From contig VWPU01023651.1 of assembly GCA_013398955.1 (NCBI GenBank), positions 372,001 to 436,000 of the forward strand: a stretch of 64,000 nt of DNA. The letters run 5' to 3'. Source of the stretch: Callaeas wilsoni. Lineage: Eukaryota; Chordata; Aves; Passeriformes; Callaeidae. Every line of letters begins with the position of its first letter. Positions within the stretch are counted from its first letter, which is position 1. This document shows, one piece after another, positions 39,471 to 53,796 of the stretch. Below the pieces are notes generated by a model, which saw only the letters and a list, made by a program, of their open reading frames with translations, did no database searches and was not told where the DNA came from. A program made the position numbers and the translations under genes.

Positions 39471-40789
39471 AATAGGTATTTACCGTGGCAGACTGAGTGG
39501 AGTGGGATCATTTATGAGAGCTTTGAAAAACAGTACAAACATAGCAAGCAATTACACCACAATAAATAAACCAGCAGCACACGTGCAAATGAGGCATCTA
39601 ACAGAGTGTGCACAGCAGATACAGCAATTGCCAGGAAAGTCGATATTTGAGGGGCCCCGAGGGTGCAACAGGGATGCCGTCCCCAGCGTAGGCAGAACGA
39701 AGCAAGTGCTGCCCTGCGCAGCCCTTCCTCTGCTAACCTGCTGCATGCAGATAAAAATGTCAAACGCCTAAATTTGGAACAAAAAAGGATGTTTTCAATT
39801 CTCTTTCTCACCGCCTTGAAGATAGCCTGCAAAGTTATGCAAATACTTAGTTAGTTCAGGTTGCTGATCATAAAAATCAATCTACTTCTGTTTAATGGGA
39901 TTTAGCAATTAGTCACATCCTGGTTCCAGTAATTTTGCATGGCTTTGTAACCATCTCTCAAACATTACTGTGAAGGCACAAATATTGCAATATTATAAAC
40001 CTTCCTCCTGCAATGTGGTCCTTGTCCCATTCTTTATAGCTAGGACAGACTCAAGATGACCTGTGCCCTATACATGATTCCTGCCCATGTATGTGCTAAC
40101 AGCCACAGTAAAACATCTCTGAGTTTGGGATCATGGAATATGGCTATTTTCATACTTTATCTAACATTACCAGCTCTTAACTCGCCTTTTCAGCTGGACC
40201 CAAAGTCCCCACAACACTCCTGGCAATTGCACCACCTGCTGTGGCTGGTAGCACTGCACAACACACCACTCTATCCCAGGCCTCACCTCTTCAATCAAGA
40301 GCACACTTCTTGCCAGGATATATATTGATAAAAACAACCTCATCCTCTTTCAGTAAAACCAAGGTACAAACTCATAGCAACACGAGACAAAAAACCTGTC
40401 ATCTGTATCTCTATCTTGAGTTCAGGAGGTCTCAGGTCAGGGCTGCAGTTGAGGATGATCCCAGGCACTTCAGACAAAATTTCTCAGTTAAGAGAATTAA
40501 TAATTATTAATAATACTTTTTAAATTCAGAATCCATAATTTTTAATCCTTTTTGGCAGGGCTGATCATGGAATGCAAACTGAAAGCGTTCTTAACTTCAT
40601 GGCTTCCCTGGACACTGTTAAACAAGTCTGAAAATCTCTGTTATTTCCCTACTCATTTAAGTCTCTTCTTTATGTAGTGGCTCCTCCTTTGGCTGCTTAG
40701 TGTCTGGGAGATAAAACAGGATAGGTTTATGCCTAGCTGAAAAGAAATCACGTTGGACTGAAAAGGTGGGAGTCAAAGTGACAATCCCT

Positions 40790-41060
40790 CAGCCCCTCAC
40801 TGCCCCTCTCCAAGCCCCGGCTGAATTGCAGCTGTCCGGTCACGCTGGAGCCTTTGGCAAAGGATCGCCTGTCGGAGTCAGGTGTGCAGCGTTCCGCCCT
40901 CACTGCCTCCCTCCCAGCAGCATCTCCTCCTAATGACCTGCAATTTATACATGCACAAAGCATTTACCCACACAGCATTTCTGGGACTCCCGCATTTCAT
41001 GCCGCACCGCAAGGTGCCTCTAGAAATCCCATCGCCCAAATTAATAGCACAAATGAGTGT
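40790..41060. other. Moderately CpG-containing unique segment
   Basis: CpGs recur (TGTCCGGTCACGC, GATCGCCTGTCGGAG, GCGTTCCGCC, GCCGCACCGC) together with a compact AT stretch (CAATTTATACATGCAC). This composition contrasts with the surroundings. It could be a conserved noncoding element; no way to confirm without alignment. Confidence 0.3.
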
Positions 41061-43221
41061 TTGACATAAACAGGACATCTTCTACCTACTTTTTACCCAT
41101 TTATGATGAGGCTGGTGGGGGGAACCTACCTTCTCAGATGTAAAGCTTATATCCAGCTTCACTGACTGAGCTAGAGAAAAGCCTCTGTCTTCTTTACTCA
41201 CAACCATCACTACTTTGTCAAACTGTCTGTCTCAACTGAAAACAAGCCTTGTATTGATTGGCACTGGGATGGGGTTTAAGGCTGGCAAGAGGATAAGCAC
41301 TCCCCCACCTTAAGCTCAGTGATTTTGACAAAGAAATGTGCTTGGACAGCTACAAGTCTCCTTTTAAAAAGTCCGTTTTCAAAATAAAATAACCCAGTAA
41401 AGGCTTTTCACTGACAGTCACAAATATTTCCAGCGGCATAGTTATAAAGTGTCCAAAAGATGTTTTAACCTGTCTTGAAGAATCTGTATGACATCTTTGG
41501 CTGTCTTTTGGGGGAGGAAGAATAAAAACATAGTTACAAGCATGAGGGGTTACTCCTGGAAACTGGAATAGCAGGCAATGTAAAAAGATACATAGAAAAA
41601 AGCAGAAAAACAAAAAACCCCACAGCTCTGGAAGCCTGTCATGATGAGTCCCTGAAGCGCAGGCTACAGCAACAGGCTTCTCCACCCCAGGAGCCGGGTG
41701 CTACTCATCCTCCCTAGGACAGACAAATCCCACAAGGAACAAGGTGCTCACGTCCCCACATCAGCCACATGTAGCTGTCAAGAAGTGACCACAGCATTAA
41801 ACTTCTCTAACCTGAATACAGCTGGGGAGAGGCATGCTATGGAGTGAACCGAAAATGAGCTAGGCAGTCTTAAAAATAGTAGTTTTAACCTTTCATTAAT
41901 CAACCCCTCAGCTCCTCCAGCTCTAAAAACCTCTGCCAGGACAGTCTTGTCTTTTTTGCCCCTCCAAAACATGCGTCTCCATGCTGACCAGTTACGTGCC
42001 ACAGCCACCAAGCCACACTGAGCCTGGAACACAAAACACAACCATTGAAATCACAAACACATAGAGAGCTTGCACTCAGGCTTATCATCGTTACTTAATC
42101 ACATGTTAAACAAGCTAAGAATTAACAGTTAACACATGAAAAAAGTTGGCTTTCCATCAAAAGCAATTATAATTAATTCCTAAGAAACGTATTTCTGGAT
42201 GCCAAATCAGATGGAAGAATCAACTGGGGGATAGATACACTCCTTCCATAGCTCCACTCGAAATTCTAATTAAGAACAGAAATACAAAAGTGGTTGTGGT
42301 GGAAAGGTTAATAGAAGAGGAGGAAATCTCTAGAGACACCATGCCAGATACTCAATCTCTCTTTTTGACTCTTCCCCACTTTTCCCTTAATAGACAGTCC
42401 CTAGAGACACAGATACGCAAACACACACAAACATACTCTACCACATGGATATTTTAGCAAAAATAAGATGACCACAAAATCATGTGATCTGCCAAACTAG
42501 AGATTTTGTGGACAAAGTGGCTTTGAAATCATGGGCTCTGCTGTAGTCAAAAATCAGCTGCGCCAGAAAAGTTGAGCTGCTGGGGAACGGAGAGAAAGGA
42601 GAGATCTGTAACTCTGAGGATGCTGAATGTGCAACCTACTCCCTAAACAACAGAGGCACTGAACAATTACAGCTCAGACAATAGGAAGACGGTGTGCAGT
42701 TCAGAAGACCAAAGAATGCTTTTCAGCTAAAAAGCCCCTTTCTTTTGCACAGATTCTGCTGAAATATTCATAAGATAAAGAGAACCTGCACAGAAGAAAA
42801 AGCTTTCTTGATGAAACCTTCCCCAGATTGGGAGCAAAAATAAGAGGTAAGTGCTTCCAGCAATGTTTTTCAAAGTTAATGGTCTCCCTACAAGCATGCA
42901 GAAAGAAAGCTTTGAGATACGGGAGAGAAGACATCCCTGACCTCCTTAAGACATGTTACCCTTATAAAAACCTTCAAGACTGAGCTGGGTGTCCCCAGTT
43001 TGCAATTCCTGGCTAGGTTTGCAATAAACTTGACTGCAATACCTCCGAGCCATGAACTACCCCTTGTATTCGAACTGCAGGTATTCCAAATACTGAGAAA
43101 AACACTTTCAATATCACTTCTGTGAAAACCTGGGGTTGCTCACCATAAGTAAAAACAGCCTGATTAAAGGCAGACATTTTTGAGGACAACAAGAAGAGGT
43201 CTGGGGAAAAACTAGCAGGAA

Positions 43222-43286
43222 GTTGTTGTGTTTTGGTTGGGTTTTTGGTTTGTTTTTTGGGTTTTTTTTTAAATTTTTGTTTTTCA
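43222..43286 (+). repeat. T/G-rich low-complexity tract
   Basis: Built from TTTTGG, GGGTTTTT and a final run of T with AAATTTTTG. It is the complement-type counterpart of the A/C-rich tracts at 5.4, 6.2 and 53.75 kb. Confidence 0.65.
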
Positions 43287-46200
43287 ACCACTTCTCCCAT
43301 TCCTCACTGACACAGAAGACAGGGCGAAACTAAAGCATCCAAATCAACCTCTACTGCCATCTCTCAAATCCTTGTGAATATGCTGCACAGCTGGGAATTC
43401 TGAGGGAAGATAAAGCTTACAAAGACCTATGAAACACTGTTCTGTGAGAAAGAATCACAGGACAAAGGTATTTTTTTTAGCTTCCACTTAAGATATTTTC
43501 CTCTGATGAAGAACGTACCCTGAAAAATCACACCACCACGGTTACTCAGACCCACCCATGAATGGTATAGTGGTCACCTAACAGCTTAAATTAGTTCTGT
43601 AAAAAAACACCCTTGTTTAATGTTCTTCTTTTGATGACTCAAACGTCATTCATCTGGAAATAAAGCAGCACAGAAGTCCCACTGCCTGTGATTTCCATAA
43701 ACATTTAGGCTGCTTAACCAAAGTACTGTGCATAAAGGTATCTTCAGGATTATTCTATAGTTGTCATCTTATCAGAAGAAATGCCTTCCTTCTTATTATT
43801 TATCTTACATAAAGATGAGCCATAGTGCTGGGTTGTTTTTTGGTATTTTAAGATTAATTTATTGGAAATTCTCTTTCTGCATTAAGATTAATTTAAGACC
43901 ACTAAAACCGATAAACTGTTGTTATTGGCCTCAATCCACACTACCTTTTAAATCTTTGGATTTTCATTCTAGGGCTCTGATGAAAGATTCACTCCAAGTA
44001 CCTGAAGTAATCTTTACTTTCTAGTCTCTCTCCTACACACCACATTTTTCCAGTATAATCCATTTTATGCTTTCAGTTATAAATACATAGTTCTGTCTAC
44101 CTGGCACTTCAGATAACAGAGGTCTCCATATTGCACAGACTGCCTAGACCACGTTTAATGTCAATCACGAGGACCTGCTCTCTTACTGACGCTGGTCATC
44201 TCACCCTTGGTGTAAAACCAGAGAGATGAAGTATTTGCATATTCAAGGCAGAAAGACAGAAATCACAACTCCGTCAGGTTTCCACACCTCAGTAAGACAC
44301 CGTAAATAAAACATTATAAATCTAGCAGTTTGGGGATCAAACCCAGTAAAAACTGACATCCAGAAGAAATGGATAAATTTTACGCAAATTGAGGTTATTT
44401 CATGCTTTACTCCTACTATTTCAACTAACTGAAACAGGTAAGCCAAGTGATAAATAGAGAACTGTCTGCCACAGAAAGCTATGAAACCAGGTGGAGGGTT
44501 TTTGAAAAACTGCATTTTCAACTATATGATTCTTTTTTCTTTTTAAGTTAAATATCTCATCACTCTGGAGAATTTCTGATGCCATGGGAAATAATAATCT
44601 GCAAACAAAAAGTCTACCCAACTTGTAACACACACACACTGGTGTATAGAAACCAACAGTATCATACTGACTTTTAACTTCACTCAGTGTATAGTTGAAT
44701 TAAAGCATACACAGGTACATAATGCTACACTACACAGGCACTAAACCTAAACTAATATTTAGCATCCTATGATGTGGGGCAACAAAAACCAGGTCACAAA
44801 TGTAGAAACTTCCTAATGCAATATTTATACCAATCAATTTTATTTTTTATGACACCTTGCAAAACATAAAATACTTCAGAGGGTTAAATAATAAATGATA
44901 GGAGAGAAATGAGAGGGAGAACATCGTAAGGACTTAAATTTATATCGTCTGATGAAATATAAACCGACATGAACTCATTGAGGGAGGAAGATACAAAGAA
45001 GCTGGCCCAGATAGGGAAACCTGCAGAGGCCCTTTAGTGTTAATAGAGCCTGTTTCTTTGTTTTTATCTTGAATCTTATTTTCATTCTAGGATAATACAG
45101 TATTCAGCAGCCAGCTAAGGGGTAAGAGCTTTGTCAAAGGACAGCATTTTTTAAGATATTATCAAATATTCTCCTATTCATGGTCTGTGGTGTTTTCAAA
45201 TCTTGGATCAAATTCTGTGCTTTTCTAAGAAGCTTTGCAGCTGGCAAGTTGTTTGTTCACTGTCAGTGCGCACAACGGAGAACAATGGCACACGGGCACC
45301 TCCCAGACCTTACTGGAGAATGGTGGCTCAGACACACTTCTCATAGCTATCGTCATAACATAATTTATTATTACAGCATTGGTGTTATGTTTTTGATTGT
45401 TTTATTTGATTCAGCATTATACAATTGTTTATACTGTTATATCATTGATTGCCACCTGTGCCAGCAGGATCACATGTTCCAGTGATGCCGAAATACCACC
45501 TCCAGTCTCCATTTCGCTGACAAACTCAAAAAACCACTGTCACCAGATCCAGTGAATTTCTGTGTTACAATTATCACAAAATATCGAGTTTCCTACCTGT
45601 AAGAGTATCAGACTTCTCAGCGATGCCTCAACAGGCTGGTTACACCACTCCTGCTGTGCTACCACACGCAGCACTCACAAGGTGATACTGCATAAATAAC
45701 AAGTATTTTCTTAACTGGGTCTTTCAATTATTTAGAGATACTTGGTGAATGCATTGCTAACAGCTGTTTTATAACAGATTTCATGGTACCATACACCTGG
45801 TGCTAATGCTTCAGCATGTCTAACTGGTTTTCTAAAGATTACACAATCAAACATCGTAAGATAAAATCACTGTAATTGGAGCCCTCATCAAAGAAGAAAT
45901 TACCATTACACTTTACAAACCAAACACATGACTTCCCAAGGCTGAGTGAAAGGTAATATTATGATGGCCATAGAGCTAAAAGATCTCTCCTAACCTTACC
46001 CCAAATATAGGGATCTCATTTCTTGCTGTGATTCTGTAACAGGCTTACAGGCTCCACCTGATAATATGAAACATAAAACCCATCTCTGATGCACCTACTT
46101 GATTTTAAGCTAAATAAATATTCCAGCTTAATATCCAAAGCAGAATAATATTTCAAATACTGTGTTACAGACCCCTTTTGCTTTTTTGGAGGCAACTCTA

Positions 46201-49200
46201 AGACTCAAAAATTTATTAGTGACCTTAGAGAGTGATACCTTAAAAACTGATTTTCTCAGGACTGATACTATGCTGAAAGCAATTATTCTGATCCCTAAAT
46301 ACTACATAAATAAGCGAATATTTTTTAGATGCTGAATATGAAATCAATGCCAGGTAACTGTTAGTTTCACACAGGTGTTTTCAATAAAACAAGCTGGATA
46401 AAAGTAATGCAACACATACTTGCTGAATCTGGTGATGGCTTTAGGGAATTTGCTGCTAAAAAACCACAGAGGAATTGCACGTGTGTCTCCAAGTTTATAA
46501 TCTGCCTGGAAATCCATGAACAGGAAGAGAATTTTTAACTATTTTAATTTTTGCATGTATTTGAATGTTCTAGGGTTACTGTGACTGTGGTTTGCACAGA
46601 AATGGTGTCTCTGCAGGTGTTTAGATGTGCAAGTATCTGTACTGGGAGAAATCTTAGGTTTACTGAAATTAATACCAACCTTGCTACTAACTTCAACTGG
46701 GATTCTGAAGACAAATAGATTATGTTAGATGAGATCAAATTAGATCACAGCAGATCAAAGACCACACTGAGCTGAATAAAACAGGAAAGAGATAACTGAT
46801 GGGCAAAGCCATGAACACACAGCCACGTGGGCAGCTTCTCCTGAGCTCTGAAATCCCACATAGTCAACTGGGAAAGTCACCATTTTCCCCAATTAACTCC
46901 TAGGAAAAGGACATGATATTGGTCAAAAAGTAGCCTCCTCCCAAGGGTCATTTCACAGGGGACCTGCAGAGCGAAGCAGCCACCTCGGTGCAGACCTTTT
47001 CACCACCACCAAGATTAAACACAGAGTCTGAAGTTGGTGTGAATGAAACAGAATACCCGCTGGCTCCTTGGAGCGGCTTAGGAACACTGACTGAGTTAAA
47101 AGAAAAGTTATTCTGATTAACCCCCCTCTGTTGTCTTCTCTTTGGGGAGTAGTGCGCCCACTCCAAAAGGCTGGAAATACACTGTTTTTATTAAATCACA
47201 TTCAATTACAATGGTATTTATTAAAACCAATAACTGCAAACGGTAAGAATCCCCCTGTGCTTGTTTCTAGGTATTTAAATTAAGTTAAATGCACAATAAA
47301 CTTTGCATTATTTCAATTTACATGACCCCTGAGTCTTTAGACATCCCGTAGGCAAAATTCACAGACTTATAAACTTCTATTAAACATGAACATATGGTGG
47401 ACTCGGCATCCTGTGCTGTTTCTGCTCTTACTGAAGGGTTATGAAGTGCCTTGCTGCCGCTAAATCCACTAAAGCAGCCTTACACCAAGCCAAAATCCTC
47501 TTTCATCCCAAGGAAAGGTGCTTTATTTCCAGCAACAGCTCCGGTGAAACGATAACAGTCCCACCACTGAGACATTTGTTTTCTCTATGTCCTGGCACCT
47601 GCCAGGTTCTGGATATACCACTGGACCTGCATTTTACATAGCAGATATGCCAGTATTCTGGTATCTGGGCCACTACACAATTCACAGACCTCAGAATCAA
47701 TCAGGGACATGGATTTGCACAGGCTCAGTAACATGAGAAAGTCTCCTTACAGCAAAATATGCCCTCAGCTGCAGCTGAGGAGGTGTTTCCCACAGCTTCT
47801 TTCCAATATTGTCTTACATGGCTCTCAGAGTGGTACCCAAGCTCCCCCAGCCACCCAACAAACTGCTTGTATTCAAGGAGAGATTCCTTGCCTTCACTTG
47901 GCAACCACTCTGAATCCTGTGTGAGCCACCGCCCTGCATCAGCTTTCATTTGCATTCAGGATAGAAGCAAATCACTGAATTTCTCTGGCCAATTACTGAT
48001 GCAGCTCTTCCTTCTGCCCTTCTTTTTTTCTAATCTTATTGCAGGACTCAAGTCAATATCACACTCAGACAAATACCTGCTTTCATTCCATTCCCTTGGT
48101 AATCCTGTCTATAACATTTTTCTCATGTTCAGAGTTTACCATAGTCACTTTTTCAACATTTCAGACATCTTTCACAGTAGAAGTGCCACTTAGTTTTCCT
48201 GAACTAGTTTAAGTCCCACACTGAAAGCAAAGACTTAACTACACACAAGCTAGCACATCTTCCCTGTACAATACACAGTTCAGACAGTATTCTGAGAACT
48301 CACAAATAGGGTCGTTTGTCATTTTGAGAACAAAAATGTGAAAACGCACTGGTAGCAAGCTTCCTCAGGCACTGCTCTTAACCATATCTTCATCCCTCAG
48401 GCACAACTTAAGAGGAAAACATAGTTTAAAAGACCAATTTAATCTGTTTCAGGACTTTAAAAAGAATAAAACCCTATTATTCACTCACAGTAATTATACA
48501 GTTATCACATGACCTCAGTACAGAACAAAGTCAAGATTCTTTGGGTGAACTGACTGTGCATTTCTATTCCTGAACATCTTTGATTTGTTTTAAGGTTAAC
48601 CTTAATTCTAGATACATTGCATCTATTAGGTTTATTTTAGAATATTTGCAGTATTCCTGTAATGTGACCAGCCCTAAATTGCTTTCAGATAATCTTAATC
48701 CTTATCTGCATTTTAATAAAACTTTAATTTTGTATTATGTTTTACATTATCCCTTTGCAGAACACAAAGGAAATTCATGTTTATTTTGACTCTGTGACTC
48801 TTAGGAAACCTTTATTACAAGTTGAAACACTGTTCAATGTGCCTGTTCATGTCTGTTTTGCTTTGCTAAGTCCCCACCTCACTTCAACAGCTTAAGAGCA
48901 TCTAACCAAACAAGTTTCTTCTGCTGAAAACTCTACTGTTCCTGCTTACGCCATCCGCTTCCTATGCAGTCTTCCCTCTCCTCCTAATATATAAAACCTT
49001 GAAAAAAGTCATTCTACTTCCAGCAACTGAACGGAACACCACAATATCTGTGCAATATGCTGGTAAAGAAAGAACAACACTGTTTATTCAGTCATCTACA
49101 TGATTGCCTGTAGTACCTGGATTTGTCACTAATGGGCTCTCCCCAAGTCCTGATTAAGTCACATAGTGCTTATCTTCTGACAGCAGGCATTACACGGTAA

Positions 49201-49739
49201 AGCTCAAGGAAGGAAAATAATCATCTTAGCCCATCTCACAAGAATTTTAAAATGTCCTTGCCATTAATCACTACACTCCTTTAAACAAACTTTATCTGGC
49301 AGCAAGAGAAATCACCAAAGCCAGAGCCTGTATCAATATTAAAAATAAAAGACTACGGGAAATTTCCCCAAAGAAATCTGGTGCAAAGACATAAAACTGA
49401 GATTCTACTTATCAATTTTGACATTTTTTTCTCCAGAAAAATAGTATCATAACCATGAACTGTGTGTAACAGATGTGGGTTATCTGTATCTAAAACAGAA
49501 AATGGCACACAATAATGGCTTTTAAGGTAAAAAGGAATCATGAGATCACATAATCTGACCTCTCATATAACACAGACATCATCATTTTGCTGATCTGGAC
49601 CTTGACTGGACTTCAAAATTTGCACTGTGCTGCTTATATATTTGCTTAAGGCTTATTTTCCTGAAGACATGGGGAGATGGGGGTAGGTTTTTGAAGTCGT
49701 AGCTCTGACATACAACTCCAAGTTATCTGACTGCAACTT

Positions 49740-49812
49740 CCCCTCTTTGGGGTCTTTCCCCTCTTTCTGCTTTGAAGAGTCTCATAGCACCTAGCACTGT
49801 CTCTGGGCGAAG
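49740..49812 (+). repeat. Very weak L2/MIR-like fragment
   Basis: CCCTCTTTGGGGTCTTTCCC ... TCATAGCACCTAGCACTGTC loosely follows the ctctttggggcaggga ... gtacagcacctagcacaatg pattern of the same ancient repeat class as at 12.2 kb. This could be chance. Confidence 0.25.
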
Positions 49813-50286
49813 GCTTCTATCATGCCATTCAATACTTCATCTGTTCAGATAAACCAAGGAGAAAAAATTCTACAATTTTATTACTTCTCACTGAAAAACT
49901 GTCTCCATTACTTCCACGACTCCAGTCATTTTTCTGTTTCCTTACCAGATTTTCTGACTCAGCTGGGGACACAGATATCCACTCCTAGTCTTTGTCGACC
50001 ATATATGAAGTCACTGAATTTTCTTTTTTCTCTTGTTTCCTTACACTGTCAGTCAAAGACAAATTATTTCATTGTTTTAACCAACCCAAAACTTAAAACA
50101 CTCAGTTCTGAACTATATAAAGCTAGTCAAAATGTAAGTATAGGTCTAAAGAAACAATAAGTGGGCTTTAACTCCTGTGACAGCTTGTGCCCAAAAGGCT
50201 GAACTATTTCCATACACCCAACACCACACTGGGTGCTACCAGCATTCACGCTTCTAAACTTTACTACCCTATATGATTCTTAATCA

Positions 50287-50304
50287 CCAACCAACCAACC
50301 AACC
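50287..50304 (+). repeat. (CCAA)n microsatellite
   Basis: Four and a half CCAA units, perfect. Short; likely polymorphic at most by a unit. Confidence 0.85.
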
Positions 50305-53006
50305 GCACTGTTCAGCAGCTATGAAACCCATGGGAAAACAAAGGAAAGTGTGCTGCTGTCAATTGCTTTATTTGATGTCATTGTTGAATCCTGTAACAGT
50401 AATTGTCAGTAGAGAAGGATGGTGAGAAACAAAGGTAAATTTATACTTAAGGCATGTTACTTCCTTTTAAGACGTAAATGTAGAATTATACATGCACCTT
50501 ATTTCATATAGTGTTAATAGTCTGAGACATTTATTTTCTGACCTTCTGCTACTGAAATCCCTTCATGCTGCCATCTGCTGCTGAAAGTCCATCTCACCCC
50601 TTCCTGGGGTTGAGCAATAGTCTCCTGCTCTGGCAGGTCTTACTTTTCAGACAAAATCCAAACCAAAGCCACCAAAAAAACCCCTGGCTAGCCATAATGC
50701 TGAGGTGAGGAAAAACCATCTGCAAGCTTTAAAAAGCCCATATGCACGCACACAAACATGCAGATAAAACAAAGAAACCATTTGAAAGCTGTAACATGAA
50801 CAGCTTCTATTAAAGTCAGTAAAAAATGTGTCAGAGGCTTGGAAGAACCAACAGCAAAGGAAAAAGTACCCTCTGAATTTTTTTCTTCTGATACCTTAGA
50901 TTCAAATACATACTTCTTATATATTTATAAAAAAAGAGGGCGTAGCAGTTGCTAGCTGCTAGGTGCAGCCATTAATCCAGGGGAGTACACTGACATTAGA
51001 AGCAGCATTTTCCTTTGGTCTTGCTTCCCAGAGGAGGGAAGGTGATACTGCTCATTTAGTCTTCAGTTGCTGGAGGGAAAGAAACTCAATGACTGGACCA
51101 AAAGCAAAATTACTTTTGGGATGTTGCAGGAGATGTCCATTTTTTAGCCTTTTTATAGTATCTTTTTTGCAAAATTGGGGAAGTTAGTGCACTTGATTAT
51201 GTGTATAGATTGACAAACATCTGACACATTCACTGTGGAGACTTGTTACAGTAAAACTATAATAAATAAGCGCATCTGTTGAAGTCTGTGTGTACTATAC
51301 ACAACTGTTTGTTGAGTTGTTTGCTCACTGCCAGCCTGGTGTAACAGGGCAGTGGAGAAGAGAGCCCAACCTGATCTGCAATCCCCTGAGGTGAGCACAA
51401 ATTCCACATCCTGTCTGGGCTCACCCTGTGGTTTCCCAACCATGCAAAACCCAACTACTGCACGACAAGAAATTCCAAGCTCTCCATACATGGCTTTAAA
51501 ATATCTTGGCATCCTCTGTGCAGACTGAGTCTTTTATTTGGGAATTTTTTTTTTTACTGGGAAGATTTTCTGAACTTGAAGTCTACCATAAAAGACCACA
51601 AAGAGGACTTAGAAATACAGTCATGGATAATATCCAGTGACTCACCTCATGTGAGATAAATGATTAATATTAGCCCAATTATATCTTACAAATTTTTATC
51701 TTCCGCTTCTTTGCTTTGCCAAGGAAAGGCAGATGGTAAGTCAGCCTACAACTAAGACATGAAAAAAGAAAAAAAAACCCTTCAAGACAAGTAAGTGCAA
51801 ACTGACCTACTTCTAAATGAGAGTTTTAAAGAGTTCTGGGGTTTAATTACAGTTATATTAAAGCAATGCTTCCTCAGAAACTTCCAAAAATATTAAAAAG
51901 GACTAATTTAAAAGCTCAGCAAAACAACAGGCACAAGGAGGTCTGGACTGAACCAAACTGTGAGCGCATTTTTGCTGCTTCTTGGAGCCAGATGTAAGCC
52001 TATGGCACGAGAACAGGGAGACCTCCCTGGGCAGGCCTTACAAGCTTCTGGCAACCTAAAATTAGGAGGATTCCTGAGCCATGAGGTATAACTGTTCCTT
52101 GGTTAGTAATAGCTCCACAAAGGCTTTTCATCCATGCCCTTCTGTAGCCCTTTTGTGTGCCCATTTTGGCCCTGGCAGGCAGAGCATCCAGGGGGGCACA
52201 GCCATGCAACCCCAACACATGGTGCTGGGGAAAATGGGGTCCCTCTTTTTCGCTCTGAACTTGCTGCCCTGATATTTCATCTGACACACCTAGCAGGCAT
52301 ACCCGTGAAAAATTGCTTCTTTCTACCTTCTCTCTGCCCCTTGGAAATGGCATCTCCACATGCCACGGTTCCTCTCCATTTAATTTCCTCTCGCACAAAA
52401 GCCATTTGACGAACACGAGCGTCACTATCGCCTCGCTGCAGCTTCCCCGTGGCACATCCTTTTGATCTAGCAACGGGTGTATTTTTACACGCATTTCTCA
52501 TTTTTTCAGTCTCCATGCCTTGGCAAAGGGTGATACTGATGACTCAGCCTCGCACGGTGCACACAGACGTATGCATTTGCTCACATGCTACAGAAGGGGA
52601 ATGTGCACTTCAAGTCCATTCACCAGTAATGTAGAAGCTTTTGGCTGTCGGACTCTGCTCCTCCACACTTCGCCAAACTTAAATGACTCAGTATTTAAAC
52701 TTTCATACTGGAGATTTGTGTCATCAAATTAATTACCATCACCCTTTATTGCAGGCCAGAGCAAAACCAGCTACCGGTTTTCTGATTTGAACACTTTGCT
52801 TTGCAAATTTGGTGAGGTGAGGCTATGTCTGGTCTCCTAGCTTTCACGGGATGAGTAGATACGCATTTGTGCTTGACTGTTTGGGATGCTCTTGGTGTAT
52901 GAGCATCCAGGTGAGATGTCCCCGTAGGCTGCTGCTCTGGCTGCAGCAGTGTCGGTCACTGTGCAGGGGAGCAGTGGTATTTTTATATGGTATGTTAAGT
53001 GCTGTA
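50305..53006. other. Unique intronic sequence, nothing recognised
   Basis: Ordinary sequence, with T run 51547-51555 and A-rich 51761-51777. A 164-codon minus frame at 52000-52494 lies in a more GC-rich stretch but has no recognisable domain. Confidence 0.45.
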
Positions 53007-53172
53007 TGATTCATAGAATCATGGAATTGTTTAGGTTGGAAAAGACTTCTAAGATTATTGGGTCGAACTGTTAAGCCAGCACTGCCAAGTTACCAATAAA
53101 ACATGTCTACACATTTTAAATACCTCCAGGGATACTCAATCACTTCCTTGGGTTGTCTGCTCCAGTGCTAGA
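53007..53172 (-). mobile_element. CR1 LINE 3' fragment, inverted
   Basis: Starts with TGATTCATAGAATCATGG (the reversed octamer tail), then TTTAGGTTGGAAAAGACTTC, AAGATTATTGGGTCGAAC, CAGCACTGCCAAGTTACC, AAATACCTCCAGGGATACTC and CTGCTCCAGTGCT. These blocks follow the order seen in reverse-complemented avian CR1 ends. The fragment is in the sense orientation relative to the FAT gene and is 5'-truncated near 53172. Confidence 0.88.
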
Positions 53173-53394
53173 TCAGGAAATGGAAAACTTGGGAGCACTG
53201 GATTGGGCAGAGATGGACTAGGAAAGACAAACGAGACTGGGACAGTAAATGACTGTGACAACCCCTTTCCCCACACCTGAGACTGGAATATGGAAATCTC
53301 AGATTCACCAGTTCAGAGTTTCTGCAAGTATCTGCAAAACCCAAAGGCAGGCCTTACCCCCCTCCTAGCCCTGTGAGGCTTTCCAAGCATATGA

Positions 53395-53433
53395 AACAAC
53401 AACAACCATCATCATCATCACCATCATCATCAA
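53395..53433 (+). repeat. (AAC)n followed by (ATC)n microsatellite
   Basis: Four AAC units, then nine trinucleotides of ATC/ACC type (CATCATCATCATCACCATC...). Confidence 0.85.
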
Positions 53434-53741
53434 TGCTAAGAATTACAACTGCAAAGTCAAGCAGTCTAACTTAGAAAATACCAGAATTTGTAATCATACA
53501 AAATTTAACTCATCCCTACTTCATACTTTTTCTTTCCTGCTTTCCCCCCCTCCCCCAGCAGTTCATATGTTGTATTAGAGACCAGAAGTTACATCTGTTC
53601 CTTGACTTGGGTCCCACAGTATCATCCCACCATAAACATACATGTTCCCCCACCGCATACAAACTCAGTTGAAATTACCAGCACAGAAGAAAATTATCAC
53701 CTTGTTTACTGCCTAGCTCACAAAGGCATCATGGCTCCTAC

Positions 53742-53796
53742 TCCTACCAAAACAAAACAAACCAAAACAAATAAAACAAAATCCCAGGAAGAACAG
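53742..53796 (+). repeat. A/C-rich low-complexity tract
   Basis: Reads AAAACAAAACAAACC and AAAACAAATAAAACAAAA; same character as the 5.4 and 6.2 kb tracts. Confidence 0.65.

Larger units (their letters stand above)
41061..50286. other. Unique intronic sequence with little structure
   Basis: Apart from the T/G tract at 43.2 kb and the weak 49.7 kb fragment, no feature was recognised in about 9 kb. AT-rich blocks at 44850-44960, 46080-46340 and 47170-47320 are candidates for conserved noncoding sequence only in the sense of composition. Confidence 0.45.

Noticed and set aside
52000..52494. 164-codon minus-strand frame in a GC-richer stretch
   Set aside because: Overlapping frames of similar length exist on the other strand and no motif is visible, so low stop density is enough to explain it.
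53395..53433. CRISPR-like or other spaced repeat array
   Set aside because: It is a plain trinucleotide microsatellite without spacers, and the genome is eukaryotic.
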